DNA of 64,000 bases from Candidatus Manganitrophaceae bacterium (GTDB lineage Bacteria > Nitrospirota > Nitrospiria > SBBL01 > JAADHI01): the NCBI GenBank assembly GCA_012960925.1, contig DUAG01000049.1:6526-70525 (forward strand), read 5' to 3'. The position numbers and the translations under genes are program-made. Each line of letters starts with the position of its first letter. Position 1 is the first letter of the stretch. Below are positions 16,934 to 25,625 of the stretch, in pieces. Under the pieces are notes generated by a model. It was not told the origin of the DNA and searched no databases. It saw only the letters and a list, made by a program, of their open reading frames with translations.

Positions 16934-18620
16934 CGTCGTCTTCTCTTGAATTTCTGGTGAGCAGTATGATCGGGAAAAGCCCGGTCAGGACAAGAGCCAT
17001 TGCCGGTAGGGCCGCGCGCTCCCATTCTCCCTCTGAAGTCATTTCGTAGATTCTGATTGCAAGGGTATCCCATCCAAAAGGTCGTGTCATCAACGTAATC
17101 GGCATCTCTTTCATTATGTCGACAAAGACAAGTGTGGCGGCGGTGAACAATCCGCTGCGCAAGACCGGCAGATGGACCTTTCTCAACATCGAGAAGCCGC
17201 TGATCCGGAGACTCCGTGATGTTTCATCGATTGACGGTGTAATTCGCTTCATGGCGCTCTGAACAGGATGATGCGCGACCGCAAGGAAGCGAACCAGGTA
17301 GGCCAGAAGCATGGCGATCAGTGTGCCGTTTAGGATCAGCCCGGGGTCCCTGCCAAACCAGGTCTTTCCCAGGGCGATTAATTTATTGTCGAGCCAGGCC
17401 AGGGGGATGAAGAGACCGACGGCGAGAACGGTACCGGGCAGGGCGTAGCCGAGTGTGGCGATCCGGACCATGATCCGGTTGAGCGGGTTGCCCTGTAAGC
17501 GAAGCGCATAGACCAGTAGGAGCGCTGTTGCAACCGTGAGAATGGCACCGAATCCCCCGAGAAAAAGAGAATGAAACAAAAAAGAGAAATACCGGGGGCT
17601 AAAGTCATTTTGAAAGACATTAAGCGTCCAGACAGAAAGTTGCGTGACCGGAACCCCAAAAGCGGCAAGAAAGACCATAGAGGCATAGGCACATACAAGA
17701 CATCCGCTCAGAGGGCGTAACACAATGCGATCCCCCCGGGCGCCGGACTTTTCAATCTGAGTATAGCGGGTTCTCGCCGTCAAGCGCTGCTCCATCCACA
17801 AGAGAACAAAGACGATCAGGATCAAGAGGGAGGCGAGTTGAGACGCTGCAGAGAGGGAGAAGAACCCGAACCAGGCCTTGTAGATGGCTGTTGCAAAGGT
17901 GTCGTAATTGAAGATGGAAACGGTCCCGAAATCCGCGAGTGTTTCCATCAGGACCAGCATCAGTCCCCCGAAGATCCAGGGTCTCCCCATGGGAAGGGCC
18001 ACACGGAAGAAGCCCCGCCAGCGAGAAAGTCCGAGCGATTGAGCGGCCTCCATGGCCCGCCTTCCCTGGCTGAGAAAGGCATTGCGTGCAAGGAGGTAGA
18101 CATAAGGATACAGGGCCAGGATCATCACGATGACGACGCCCCCTGTGGAACGGATCTCCGGAAAGCGAAGGTCCTCCCCGAACAAGCGGCGCAGATTCGA
18201 CTGGACCGGGCCGGAAAAATCGAGGAGGCCGATGACCACGAAGGCGGTGACGTAGGAGGGGATCGCCATGGGAAGCATCAGAGCCCAATCAAAGAACTTC
18301 CTGAAGGGAAAATCGCAAGTGGCGCAGAACCAGGCCAGGCTGACCCCAAGCAGGGCCGTTCCGCTCAAAACACCCAGACTCAACCAGAAGGTGTTGAGGA
18401 GTAATCGTCCCAACAGCGTATCCACGATGTGTCTCCATGCGTCATCGCTCGGCGTGAACAAAGAAAAAAGCACCACGGCCAGTGGAATTATCACGAGGAG
18501 AGCAATGGAAACCGGAATGAGTCCCCATCCGGAAAGACCGGTCCATTTAAGGCTGTCGGAAAGCCCGTCTGAGGGGAGGAGTGGTTGTGGCGCGTGGGAA
18601 GATCGGTTCATTTTTTTCAC
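16923..18620 (-). CDS. fbpB: Iron(III) ABC transporter permease, fused two-domain type
   Basis: A 565-residue permease with two homologous halves, each carrying about six membrane helices and an ABC-contact loop. These read AAQSLGLSRWRGFFRVALPM near residue 190 and a second, TSRSLRISGFSMLRKVHLPV, near 470. This duplicated architecture is typical of FbpB/SfuB iron permeases. The start is a GTG at 18620 with an in-frame ATG three codons later. It overlaps fbpC downstream and a possible 59-residue ORF upstream (GTGA overlap). Together with FbpC it forms the inner-membrane transporter. Confidence 0.88.
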   Translation of the reverse strand: MKKMNRSSHAPQPLLPSDGLSDSLKWTGLSGWGLIPVSIALLVIIPLAVVLFSLFTPSDDAWRHIVDTLLGRLLLNTFWLSLGVLSGTALLGVSLAWFCATCDFPFRKFFDWALMLPMAIPSYVTAFVVIGLLDFSGPVQSNLRRLFGEDLRFPEIRSTGGVVIVMILALYPYVYLLARNAFLSQGRRAMEAAQSLGLSRWRGFFRVALPMGRPWIFGGLMLVLMETLADFGTVSIFNYDTFATAIYKAWFGFFSLSAASQLASLLILIVFVLLWMEQRLTARTRYTQIEKSGARGDRIVLRPLSGCLVCAYASMVFLAAFGVPVTQLSVWTLNVFQNDFSPRYFSFLFHSLFLGGFGAILTVATALLLVYALRLQGNPLNRIMVRIATLGYALPGTVLAVGLFIPLAWLDNKLIALGKTWFGRDPGLILNGTLIAMLLAYLVRFLAVAHHPVQSAMKRITPSIDETSRSLRISGFSMLRKVHLPVLRSGLFTAATLVFVDIMKEMPITLMTRPFGWDTLAIRIYEMTSEGEWERAALPAMALVLTGLFPIILLTRNSREDDDGQ

Positions 18621-18796
18621 ACGTAGTAGTGCGGGACAAGCGTCAGGGGAAGGGAACTGAGGCTCATCCCGATCCAGGCCCGGATTTGACCGAAGGGGGC
18701 CGCGATTCCTGTCCCGTAGGCTGGCTCCTTTTCATCTGCAGTGATCTCAAAAGAAGTACCCATCGTGTGACGGATTCTTTGGGTGAGTCTGTCCAT
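18617..18796 (-). CDS. Possible small ORF coupled to fbpB
   Basis: A 59-codon frame starts at the ATG 18796 and its TGA overlaps the fbpB GTG. It contains TGIAAPFGQIRAWIGMSLSS, which might be one membrane helix or an amphipathic segment. There is no recognisable family and no strong ribosome site. The coupled overlap with fbpB is the main argument for it. It occupies the place where an fbpA gene would be expected but shows no FbpA motifs. Confidence 0.3.
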   Translation of the reverse strand: MDRLTQRIRHTMGTSFEITADEKEPAYGTGIAAPFGQIRAWIGMSLSSLPLTLVPHYYV

Positions 18797-18823
18797 CTGT
18801 CGTGTGATGTCCTCTCTTGAACA

Positions 18824-18852
18824 TAAAAGGCGACCCGGAGGGCCGCCTTTCG
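18824..18852 (-). terminator. Hairpin downstream of the porin gene
   Basis: An inverted repeat AAAGGCGACCC / GGGCCGCCTTT with a short GGA loop lies 24 nt beyond the porin stop. On the minus strand it is followed by TTTTATGTT, fitting a Rho-independent terminator. Nearly the same palindrome occurs at 20252-20279 on the other side of the porin gene. Confidence 0.65.
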
Positions 18853-18875
18853 ATGGAGTACCCAGGAACAGAGAT

Positions 18876-20033
18876 CTAAAACATATAAGCAGCGCCAAGG
18901 TTGTATCGGATTTCCCTATCGCCGAATCCGTTTTTCCAGGATTCCCGATCGATCTTGAGGACCACTTGCGGGTGGGGATAGTAGGCGGCCCCGAATGTCA
19001 GAATTTCCAGGTCATTCGCCGGATTTGCGGAAAAGTTTGCGGGGACCTCATCCTGTGTATTGAAGGCCTCATACCGGACAAAGGGGACGAGGTCCCATTC
19101 GGTTCTCATCATATAGGCCAGATGGTAAGCCGCTTCGAGGGTGGTGCCGGATAGCTTCGAGCCGACAGAATTTGAACCGGCCAAAGCGACAGAGTTCCCA
19201 TCCTGATCGAGATGCGCGGCATTAATCGCCGCGACATCATCGATGTCGATGAGTACAGAAACCCACTGGAGATCGAGTCCCTCCATACGGATTCGGACAT
19301 CCCACTCAAGGATTTGGACGCGGGCGTTTCCAGCCACCTTCTTTGATGCATCGGCACCTCCGTCGTAAAACGAGAGTCCAAAGTCGACCCCGGGGACGGC
19401 TGTATATTCGCCTCGCAGAACGATTGCAAGATCTTCAGACTCGGCCTCGGACGCGCTCCTGCGACCCCCCCGGATACCCGATGTGCTGTCAAACCTTCTC
19501 GCATCCAGTGAGGAGACAATGTAGAGGCGATAATTGAATCCCGTGAACGGTGCCCCGAAGATTCCGATGCCCCCTTCCTGCCAGGTGGTCGGGATAATAT
19601 GTCTTTGGACATAGGGCCGTGCAACACTGTAAAAGAGGGGTGGTTCATGGAATTCATTCAATGGTCCCACCGGCATGATCAGGCTACCAATACGGAAATT
19701 GATGAGGGGGTTAATCAAGAAGTCAATGTACATAAACTCCAGTTCCAACTCTTTTGCAGCATGTTCAAAGTCGACCTCGGTGTGAAGGATGATCCAGTCA
19801 TTGACATTGTAACTGATCCCCCAGACCATTCGATGGACATCCATCTCGGCAGGTGCTTCGTGGTCAGGGGTGCTTGTCCCCTTTGGCGCATGAAAGTGGA
19901 GTTCTCCATAGCCATGTAAGGAGAGCCTGGGGACATCTGGAACCGCATTCGTTTCCAGAGACTGAGACCAGCCGGACTGCGTAGCGAGCAGTGTGAATGG
20001 AATCAGGAAGGGGATAAGCCATTTTCTCAGCAT
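18876..20033 (-). CDS. Outer-membrane porin (phosphate-selective porin O/P-like)
   Basis: A 385-residue protein with a signal peptide (about 1-25, ending near SQSLE) and then beta-strand-rich sequence: alternating aromatic/polar stretches such as LSLHGYGELHFHAP and NFRIGSLIMPVGPLNEFHEP. It ends with an aromatic C-terminal residue (YNLGAAYMF), the outer-membrane barrel signal. The acidic HEP/HFH stretches could bind metal, but that is inference. A perfect 7-1-7 Fur-box-like palindrome lies 128 nt upstream of the ATG, so iron regulation is likely. It precedes fbpB-fbpC but a terminator separates them. Confidence 0.78.
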   Translation of the reverse strand: MLRKWLIPFLIPFTLLATQSGWSQSLETNAVPDVPRLSLHGYGELHFHAPKGTSTPDHEAPAEMDVHRMVWGISYNVNDWIILHTEVDFEHAAKELELEFMYIDFLINPLINFRIGSLIMPVGPLNEFHEPPLFYSVARPYVQRHIIPTTWQEGGIGIFGAPFTGFNYRLYIVSSLDARRFDSTSGIRGGRRSASEAESEDLAIVLRGEYTAVPGVDFGLSFYDGGADASKKVAGNARVQILEWDVRIRMEGLDLQWVSVLIDIDDVAAINAAHLDQDGNSVALAGSNSVGSKLSGTTLEAAYHLAYMMRTEWDLVPFVRYEAFNTQDEVPANFSANPANDLEILTFGAAYYPHPQVVLKIDRESWKNGFGDREIRYNLGAAYMF

Positions 20034-20160
20034 TCTCTAGGATCTCCTCTCAAAGGGGGGTTAGAATCAAGATTTTATGGGTTCCTCACTACGGGGAAGA
20101 GTGATTTTACGACTAAATAAACCATATTTCAATAGCCTGCCATTCTCTTTGTACTGAAAG

Positions 20161-20175
20161 TGATTATTATAATCA
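20161..20175. promoter_or_regulatory. Putative Fur box upstream of the porin gene
   Basis: TGATTATTATAATCA is a perfect 7-1-7 inverted repeat, very close to the classical Fur-box core TGATAATNATTATCA. It lies in the gap between porin and fur, both on the minus strand, and so precedes the porin start. The fur gene itself is the next gene upstream, which strengthens the assignment. Not shown: any binding data. Confidence 0.7.
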
Positions 20176-20251
20176 GGAAAGCCATACTAGGAAAATCACC
20201 TGCAGCCTGTCAAGTGCATTCTTTTTATCAGGGTGCCTTTGTCCTAACGGA

Positions 20252-20279
20252 CGAAAGGCGACCCGGGGGCCGCCTTTCG
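20252..20279 (-). terminator. Hairpin downstream of fur
   Basis: CGAAAGGCGACCC / GGGCCGCCTTTCG forms a strong GC-rich stem about 76 nt beyond the fur stop codon. It is nearly identical to the hairpin at 18824-18852 and in the same orientation, so the two bracket the porin gene. The trailing T-run is weak. Confidence 0.55.
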
Positions 20280-20355
20280 AAAATGGTATCCATTCAGAAG
20301 TTTCACGGGTATCAGGAGAGCTTCGAGGCGTATATTGCCGAATTGACATTTTTGC

Positions 20356-20841
20356 TTATTTTTTTCTTTTTACTTTACTCTCTGTCTTGCTTTTGGGTGT
20401 ACCTTTCGATTTTTCCTTGGTGCAGGCCTCACAAGTACCGTAAAGTTCCAGTTTATGGCTGTAAATGGTGAAATGATGTTTTTTGGCGACCTTCTCCTGC
20501 AATCGTTCAATTTCGAGATTTTCGAACTCAATAATACGGTGGCACTGTTTACAGACGAGGTGATCATGGTGATGCACGTTATAAGTCAGTTCGTAACGGG
20601 CCTGTCCGTCCCCGAAATGGCGCTGTTCCGCCAGGCCGCTTGCACAAAAGAGGTTCAGGGTCCGGTAGATAGTGGCCAGCCCGATGGAGGAGCCTGTGTT
20701 CTTCATCTCCCGGTGTAACTCTTCAGCGGTCACATGCCGTTCGGTTCCCATGAAGACATGGAGGATCGCCTTACGCTCCTTGGTCACCTTGAGGCGATGG
20801 GATGTAATGTGGGCCTGAAGAATTTCTTCTTCTTTGGTCAC
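20356..20841 (-). CDS. fur: Fur-family metal-dependent repressor
   Basis: A 161-residue Fur-family regulator. The winged-helix half includes HRLKVTKERKAIL near residue 14 and GLATIYRTLNLF near 53, the DNA-recognition helix. The metal-sensing half has YNVHHHDHLVCKQCHRIIEF near 88 and the second Cys pair CEAC near 137, forming the structural zinc site. A lysine-rich tail follows. The start is a GTG with AGGAAG upstream. Context (Fur box, porin, iron ABC genes next door) favours iron over zinc or peroxide sensing. Confidence 0.88.
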   Translation of the reverse strand: MTKEEEILQAHITSHRLKVTKERKAILHVFMGTERHVTAEELHREMKNTGSSIGLATIYRTLNLFCASGLAEQRHFGDGQARYELTYNVHHHDHLVCKQCHRIIEFENLEIERLQEKVAKKHHFTIYSHKLELYGTCEACTKEKSKGTPKSKTESKVKRKK

Positions 20842-20978
20842 GTGATCTTCCTTTATGTCACAGTTTCCATTCGCTGAGTAATGAGACTTATTTTCAAATC
20901 GAAAAACGCAATATTAATGAAATTTCTTTCAACTTGTCAAGTTCTTTCTAACTTCTTAATTCCGAGATTATGGAATTA

Positions 20979-21220
20979 GAAACCGCCGATTCTCCTGGCA
21001 CACATAGCAAGTGTGGGCCTCGACCTACCAGGGGTTTGGCGAGCGAATAAGAATAAATAACTTTTTCCTTCTGGGTTGAAGAAACCTCGTATTTTGGGGA
21101 GCAAGGTTTCTTCCCAATGTCTGCGTGATCGACCAAGGGGTTCCTCACCGTACAGGTAAGTACGCCTCGATCACCCTTATGGCCTCTGGCCTTGCCTTTC
21201 AGCAGGCTTATGCGGTTTTC
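20979..21220 (+). repeat. Extended, interrupted family B repeat (copy 3)
   Basis: Starts GAAACCGCCGATTCTCCTGG and ends near CTCTGGCCTTGCC...GCGGTTTTCC, which match the two ends of the family B copies. The interior is about 120 bp longer and includes TACGCCTCGATCACCC. It may be two elements fused or one element with an insertion. No gene is seen in 20842-21350 apart from this. Confidence 0.5.
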
Positions 21221-21350
21221 CCCAGGATCCAATCGCCGATCCTGGGGAATTCAGCAATTTCGGTTTGGGCTTTGGAGGAGATTGTTGACAAGGTGGATCA
21301 TGATCTCCTAGTCTGTCGGAGAATTGGCGAAGTATCGGTTTCGGGAGGGA

Positions 21351-22532
21351 ATGGTGGCGCGGCAATCCGGACGTTGTTTTTTACTGATGGGGTTTTCTCT
21401 TTTTATCTTACTAACGGCCTGTGTTCTTGTTCTTCCCGGTTTCGAAGCGCAAGCGGCTCCTGCACACTCCCGAATCAGCTTGGAGTCGGTTGTGAGCGGC
21501 TTGGCACGTCCGACCGGCCTTTTTCATGCGGGAGATAGGAGCGGTCGACTCTTCGTTGTCGAACAGCGGGGGATGATCTGGGTTCTGAAGAAGGGGCGAC
21601 TGGAAAAGAAACCCTTCCTTGATATTCGCAGACGTGTGACTGCCGGAGGGGAGAAGGGACTTCTCGGCCTGGCGTTTCACCCAGAATTTCGTAAGAATCA
21701 GCGCTTTTTTGTAAATTATACGGCCTTAAGGGGCCGCCTTCATACGGTGATCTCTGAATTTAGTGTTGGCAATTCTCCAGACTTGGCCGATCCGACGAGT
21801 GAACGGATTCTGATGACCATCCCGCAGCCCTTCTCAAATCACAATGGTGGAGAGATTGCTTTCGGACCGGATGGCTATCTTTACATTGGAATGGGAGACG
21901 GCGGCGCGGGGAACGATCCTCAGGGGAACGGGCAGAGCCTGAAAACGCGGTTGGGGAAGATGCTTAGAATCGGGGTTGATCCAGGCAAAGGCGGAAAGGC
22001 GTACACCATCCCGGCCGACAATCCCTTTGCCCGGAGCCGGAACGCCGCGCCGGAGATCTGGGCCACGGGCCTTCGGAACCCCTGGCGATTCTCTTTTGAT
22101 TCGGTGACCGGGGATCTTTTGGCTGGAGATGTTGGCCAGAGCGCTCGCGAGGAGATCAACCTGATCCGGAAGGGGGGGAACTATGGGTGGAACATCATGG
22201 AAGGGAATCTCTGCACCCCGGGCGTCAATCCCCGCTGCGATCAACGCGGGCTGGCGCGCCCCCTCCTCGACTATCCGCGACGTGAGGGAGTTGTGGTCAT
22301 CGGGGGCAGGGTCTACCGCGGGAGCATGCTCCCGTCCCTCGTCGGTGCCTACATTTACGGGGATTTCGGCAACGGACGGATATGGATGCTACGGCATAAC
22401 GGTCGCCGTGTTACCGAGCACAGGCTCCTCCTTGAGACGGATCGCAGGATTAGCGCCTTTGGCGAAGATGAACAACACGAACTTTATGTGGTGGATTACA
22501 GCGGAGAGATCCTTAAGATTGTGGCAAGGTAG
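21351..22532 (+). CDS. PQQ-dependent soluble aldose sugar dehydrogenase (YliI-like)
   Basis: About 393 residues. A signal peptide/membrane anchor (FLLMGFSLFILLTACVLVLP) is followed by the six-bladed propeller of the soluble glucose/aldose dehydrogenase family. Marks are GLARPTGLFHAGD, GLLGLAFHPEF, NHNGGEIAFGPDGYLYIGMG (His-Asn-Gly-Gly of the active site) and ATGLRNPWRFSFD. It would oxidise aldose sugars in the periplasm with PQQ. I chose the ATG at 21351 (GGGAGG just upstream) over the TTG at 21324. No PQQ biosynthesis genes are in the window. Confidence 0.85.
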   Translation: MVARQSGRCFLLMGFSLFILLTACVLVLPGFEAQAAPAHSRISLESVVSGLARPTGLFHAGDRSGRLFVVEQRGMIWVLKKGRLEKKPFLDIRRRVTAGGEKGLLGLAFHPEFRKNQRFFVNYTALRGRLHTVISEFSVGNSPDLADPTSERILMTIPQPFSNHNGGEIAFGPDGYLYIGMGDGGAGNDPQGNGQSLKTRLGKMLRIGVDPGKGGKAYTIPADNPFARSRNAAPEIWATGLRNPWRFSFDSVTGDLLAGDVGQSAREEINLIRKGGNYGWNIMEGNLCTPGVNPRCDQRGLARPLLDYPRREGVVVIGGRVYRGSMLPSLVGAYIYGDFGNGRIWMLRHNGRRVTEHRLLLETDRRISAFGEDEQHELYVVDYSGEILKIVAR

Positions 22533-22534
22533 AA

Positions 22535-22658
22535 GGAACCGCCGATCCACCTGCCATACTGCGTTATCGGTCTTTTTGGCACCTCAACGTACGAAGGAGT
22601 ACGCCTCGGTTGCCAAAAAGACCTCTGGCCTTGTCTTTCAGGCGACTTGACGGTTTCC
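22535..22658 (+). repeat. Palindromic intergenic repeat, family B copy 2
   Basis: The best preserved family B copy, 124 bp. Its terminal inverted repeats are GGAACCGCCGATCCACCTG and, on the other strand from the right end, GGAAACCGTCAAGTCGCCTG. The inner arms GGTCTTTTTGGCACC and GGTTGCCAAAAAGACC pair well around a GTACGAAGGAGTAC centre, so the RNA would fold into one long hairpin. It lies between two plus-strand genes. Confidence 0.85.
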
Positions 22659-22720
22659 TGTTTTATAGATGCAAGGATTTTATTTGACCCGAGAGGGTGG
22701 TGAACGAGGTCTAGCAACAT

Positions 22721-23524
22721 ATGTCTCTTCTTTCAACCGAGGCGATTGTCCTGGGTAGTATCAAGCTCGGTGAGGCCGATAAGCTGGTCACTTTCTATAC
22801 GGACAAGCGGGGCAAACTCAAGGGTGTTGCGAAAGGCGCGCGCCGGATGAAGAGCCGGTTTGGCGCTTCCCTGGAGCCGTTTACACATTGCAGGCTTCAG
22901 GTCTTTGAAAAGGGTGGAGACAAGCTTGCCCGAATCAATCAATCTGACATTGTCCACTCTTTTCAAGAATTGAGGGAAGACTGGGGAGGAATTCATTCCG
23001 CCTTTCTGATGGCGCATCTTGTTCAAAAAATGACCCCCGATGGGCATCCGAGCGAAGCAATTTTTCCGCTTTTACTCAATGGACTCACCTTTCTGGAGAA
23101 GGGGACGGACCCGCAACTTTCTGTCTTTCTCTTTGTTGTTCGGCTGATCGCCTACAGTGGCTACCAGCCCCGCTGGGACCCCTGTTTGAAATGCCATAAA
23201 TCACCGATCTCTTCTTTCCGTTCGGGAACGAAGCCCAAGGTGGGGCTCTATTTTTCCGCATCTTTCGGAGGAGCCGTCTGTGCGAACTGCGCGAAGGGAA
23301 TTGGAGCGCTTGTCTTTATTTCTCAGGGGACGCTCGCTTTTCTTGAAGCCTCTCAGCGGATGGACTACTCACGTTCCCATAGACTGAAGCCCTCTCCCGT
23401 CATGAGAAAAGAGATCGAAACGCTCTTCAGAAACCATCTTACTTTCATCACCGGAAGCCGCTTCCCTGAGTTTGATACCTATCCGGTGCATTCTCTCCCG
23501 ACCGGTCCAGCGATCAAGAACTGA
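22721..23524 (+). CDS. recO: DNA repair protein RecO
   Basis: A 267-residue RecO. The N-terminal OB-fold begins STEAIVLGSIKLGEADKLV and continues with FYTDKRGKLKGVAKGARRMK. The middle helical part is followed by a four-Cys zinc site (CLKCHK near residue 150 and CANCAK near 187). RecO anneals SSB-coated DNA and loads RecA in the RecFOR pathway. ATG at 22721; family length is about 240-260. It stands alone between a repeat and the DegT aminotransferase. Confidence 0.9.
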   Translation: MSLLSTEAIVLGSIKLGEADKLVTFYTDKRGKLKGVAKGARRMKSRFGASLEPFTHCRLQVFEKGGDKLARINQSDIVHSFQELREDWGGIHSAFLMAHLVQKMTPDGHPSEAIFPLLLNGLTFLEKGTDPQLSVFLFVVRLIAYSGYQPRWDPCLKCHKSPISSFRSGTKPKVGLYFSASFGGAVCANCAKGIGALVFISQGTLAFLEASQRMDYSRSHRLKPSPVMRKEIETLFRNHLTFITGSRFPEFDTYPVHSLPTGPAIKN

Positions 23525-23562
23525 ACACCGGGATCGAGAAATGCAATTAAGGGAGCGATTTC

Positions 23563-23592
23563 TTGACTCCGACATGGCCGATGTAATATAGA
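23563..23592 (+). promoter_or_regulatory. Putative promoter for the DegT aminotransferase
   Basis: TTGACT (23563-23568) and TATAGA (23587-23592) are spaced 18 nt, a sigma-70-like layout. The gene's ATG lies 56 nt downstream behind AGGAGGTAA. Confidence 0.5.
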
Positions 23593-23647
23593 TGTGTCCG
23601 ATATCATAATTGTCGTTGCTGCTTTATTTTGAACCAGGAGGTAAGGA

Positions 23648-24790
23648 ATGAAGGTTTCGCTTCTCGACTTGAAGGCCCACCATGAACCGATCCGGAAAGA
23701 ACTGCTGGCCGCGATTGATGCTGTTTTTCAGAGTCAGGCCTTTATCCTGGGTCCCGCAGTCAAGAGGCTGGAGGAACAGATCGCGACCTACTGCCAGACC
23801 GGGCATGCCGTGGGTGTGGCCTCCGGGACAGACGCCCTCCTCATCTCTCTGATGGCGGCCGGCGTTGGGCCGGGAGATGAGGTCATCACCACGCCTTATT
23901 CCTTCATCGCGACAGCAGGGGCGATTGTTCGTCTGGGCGCGCTCCCTGTTTTTGTCGACATCGACCCGGTGACCTATAATATTAATCCGGAGAAGATTGA
24001 GCCTGTGGTGACGTCCAAGACAAAGGCAATCATTCCAGTGCATCTCTATGGTCAGGTTGCGGATATGACGCCTATCCTTAAGATTGCCGAAGCGCATCAT
24101 TTAATGGTTATCGAAGACGCCGCGCAGGCAATTGGCGCCGAGTACCATGACGGCAGGCGCGCCGGAAGTCTGGGAGACTTCGGGTGCTTCTCTTTTTTTC
24201 CAAGCAAGAATCTGGGTGCCCTGGGAGACGCTGGGATGGTTGTCATGCGGGACCCCGAGCTTGCCGAGAAGGTGAGAATCCTCCGGGTACATGGCGGGAA
24301 ACCCAAGTATGTCCATAATATCATCGGCGGAAACTTCCGCATCGATTCCATTCAGGCTGCTGTTATCAATGTCAAGTTGAACTACCTGGACCGTTGGACC
24401 GCTCAACGTCAGGAGAATGCCTTACGGTATGCCACGCTCTTCGATAAAAGCCGTCTGATAGAGGAAAAGGGGCTCTCCCTTCCTGAGACGGTCTATGAAG
24501 CGAAGGGTGTCATGCATTACCACATCTACAATCAGTTTGTGATCCGTGTCCCGCAGCGGGACCGACTGCGGGAATATCTCAGAGAAAAAGAGATCACCAC
24601 AGAGGTTTACTATCCCATTCCTTTTCACCTTCAAGGGTGTTTTCAGTTTCTTGGCTACAAGGAGGGAGATTTTCCAGAGGCGGAGCGGGCTGCGAATGAA
24701 ACACTCGCTCTCCCGATCTATCCGGAACTCACTCCGAAAATGCAGGAAGCCGTCGTGGAGGAGATTCAGGCATTTTTTCGTAAGGCGTGA
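23648..24790 (+). CDS. DegT/DnrJ/EryC1/StrS-family aminotransferase
   Basis: A 380-residue PLP-dependent sugar aminotransferase. Visible marks are ALIGVASGTDALL-type GVASGTDALLISLMAAG near residue 58, GDEVITTPYSFIATAGA near 77, and VIEDAAQAIGAEY near 155 (Asp contacting PLP). The FSFFPSKNLGALGDAG stretch near 180 carries the catalytic lysine. These enzymes aminate nucleotide-linked keto sugars for surface polysaccharides. No other sugar-biosynthesis genes adjoin it except the epimerase 13 kb away, so the product sugar is unknown. A strong AGGAGG precedes the ATG. Confidence 0.88.
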   Translation: MKVSLLDLKAHHEPIRKELLAAIDAVFQSQAFILGPAVKRLEEQIATYCQTGHAVGVASGTDALLISLMAAGVGPGDEVITTPYSFIATAGAIVRLGALPVFVDIDPVTYNINPEKIEPVVTSKTKAIIPVHLYGQVADMTPILKIAEAHHLMVIEDAAQAIGAEYHDGRRAGSLGDFGCFSFFPSKNLGALGDAGMVVMRDPELAEKVRILRVHGGKPKYVHNIIGGNFRIDSIQAAVINVKLNYLDRWTAQRQENALRYATLFDKSRLIEEKGLSLPETVYEAKGVMHYHIYNQFVIRVPQRDRLREYLREKEITTEVYYPIPFHLQGCFQFLGYKEGDFPEAERAANETLALPIYPELTPKMQEAVVEEIQAFFRKA

Positions 24791-24851
24791 TTGACAGACT
24801 CGTAAAAAGTTGTCATTCCATTGGAGACCGAAGCCCCTCACGAACAAATGT

Positions 24852-25178
24852 CTATCCCCACATCTCATCCGTTACCATCAGACGTTCGACCGGTCGTCCT
24901 TGTGTGATGTGTTCTTCCATAATTTCTGCGATGTCAGAGGGCTTCACGCCGCGATACCAGACCGCATCCGGATAGACCACCACGGTCGGTCCCATCGGGC
25001 AGGGTCCCAGACAGGTCGATTCTGTGACAAGGACCTGCCCAAAGAGTTCCCTTTTTCCCATCTCGTCATAAATCGCAGGAATGATCTCCTGACTTCCTTT
25101 TTCGCCGCAGGACCCACGGGGATTTCCGGCGGGTCGGCTGGTCGTACAGACAAGGATGTGGTACTTGGGTTTCGGCAT
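24852..25178 (-). CDS. Thioredoxin-like [2Fe-2S] ferredoxin
   Basis: A 108-residue protein with the four ligands of the thioredoxin-like [2Fe-2S] family: Cys in ILVCTTSRP near residue 11, Cys in RGSCGEKG near 24, and the pair in TCLGPCPMGPTVVVYPD near 56-60. AAGGAG lies 7 nt before the ATG. Such ferredoxins relate to NuoE and to the A. aeolicus Fd4 type, act as small electron carriers, and often occur in autotrophs. It converges with the DegT gene and has no obvious redox partner adjacent. Confidence 0.85.
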   Translation of the reverse strand: MPKPKYHILVCTTSRPAGNPRGSCGEKGSQEIIPAIYDEMGKRELFGQVLVTESTCLGPCPMGPTVVVYPDAVWYRGVKPSDIAEIMEEHITQGRPVERLMVTDEMWG

Positions 25179-25327
25179 AAGGTCTCCTTTTTATGAGTAG
25201 GTGATTTATTCAAAGTTCTGAATTAGCTCAGGTTAGTATTAGTAGCATAGGGGTACGATTCAGTTCAAATCCCAAATTCCGCGATTGCGGACCTTGGCAT
25301 TACAAAATACTGGATTGCAAGATCCTG

Positions 25328-25356
25328 TTGACAAAAAAAAAGTGAAGGCGTAAGTT
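25328..25356 (+). promoter_or_regulatory. Putative sigma-70 promoter of zapB-zapA
   Basis: TTGACA (25328-25333) and TAAGTT (25351-25356) are 17 nt apart, 27 nt before the zapB ATG. The gap 25179-25327 shows no gene. Confidence 0.55.
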
Positions 25357-25382
25357 CGAGAAAACATTGAATTGAGGGTGCG

Positions 25383-25625
25383 ATGGAATTAGAACAGTTA
25401 GAGATCCTGGAGTCGCGTATTCAAGAGATGGTTGGGTTTGTTCGGCGGCTGAAAAGTGAGAAGGCGCAACTGGAAACAAGGCTGGATCAGCGCGAAAAAG
25501 AATTCCAGGCCCTCCATGAGGAGCGCGGCAAGGTTCGTCTCCGAATAGAGGCCCTTTTGGGTAAACTCGACCATCTTGAAAAAGAAGTCTGCACTCCGGA
25601 TGAGGAAGCGTTGATTGGGGAATAA
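25383..25625 (+). CDS. zapB: Cell division protein ZapB-like coiled coil
   Basis: An 80-residue, almost wholly helical protein with heptad-like Leu/Ile spacing (LEQLEILESRIQEMVGFV and following), rich in Glu, Lys and Arg. It fits the ZapB coiled-coil family, which stabilises the division ring. Its stop codon overlaps the zapA start region, and being paired with zapA supports the call; composition alone could fit other short coiled coils. Confidence 0.7.
   Translation: MELEQLEILESRIQEMVGFVRRLKSEKAQLETRLDQREKEFQALHEERGKVRLRIEALLGKLDHLEKEVCTPDEEALIGE

Noticed and set aside
25215..25290. Possible decayed tRNA upstream of zapB (TTAGCTCAGGTTAG and GTTCAAATCCC)
   Set aside because: D-arm-like and T-arm-like strings are present, but no acceptor or anticodon stem can be paired, so I do not call it.
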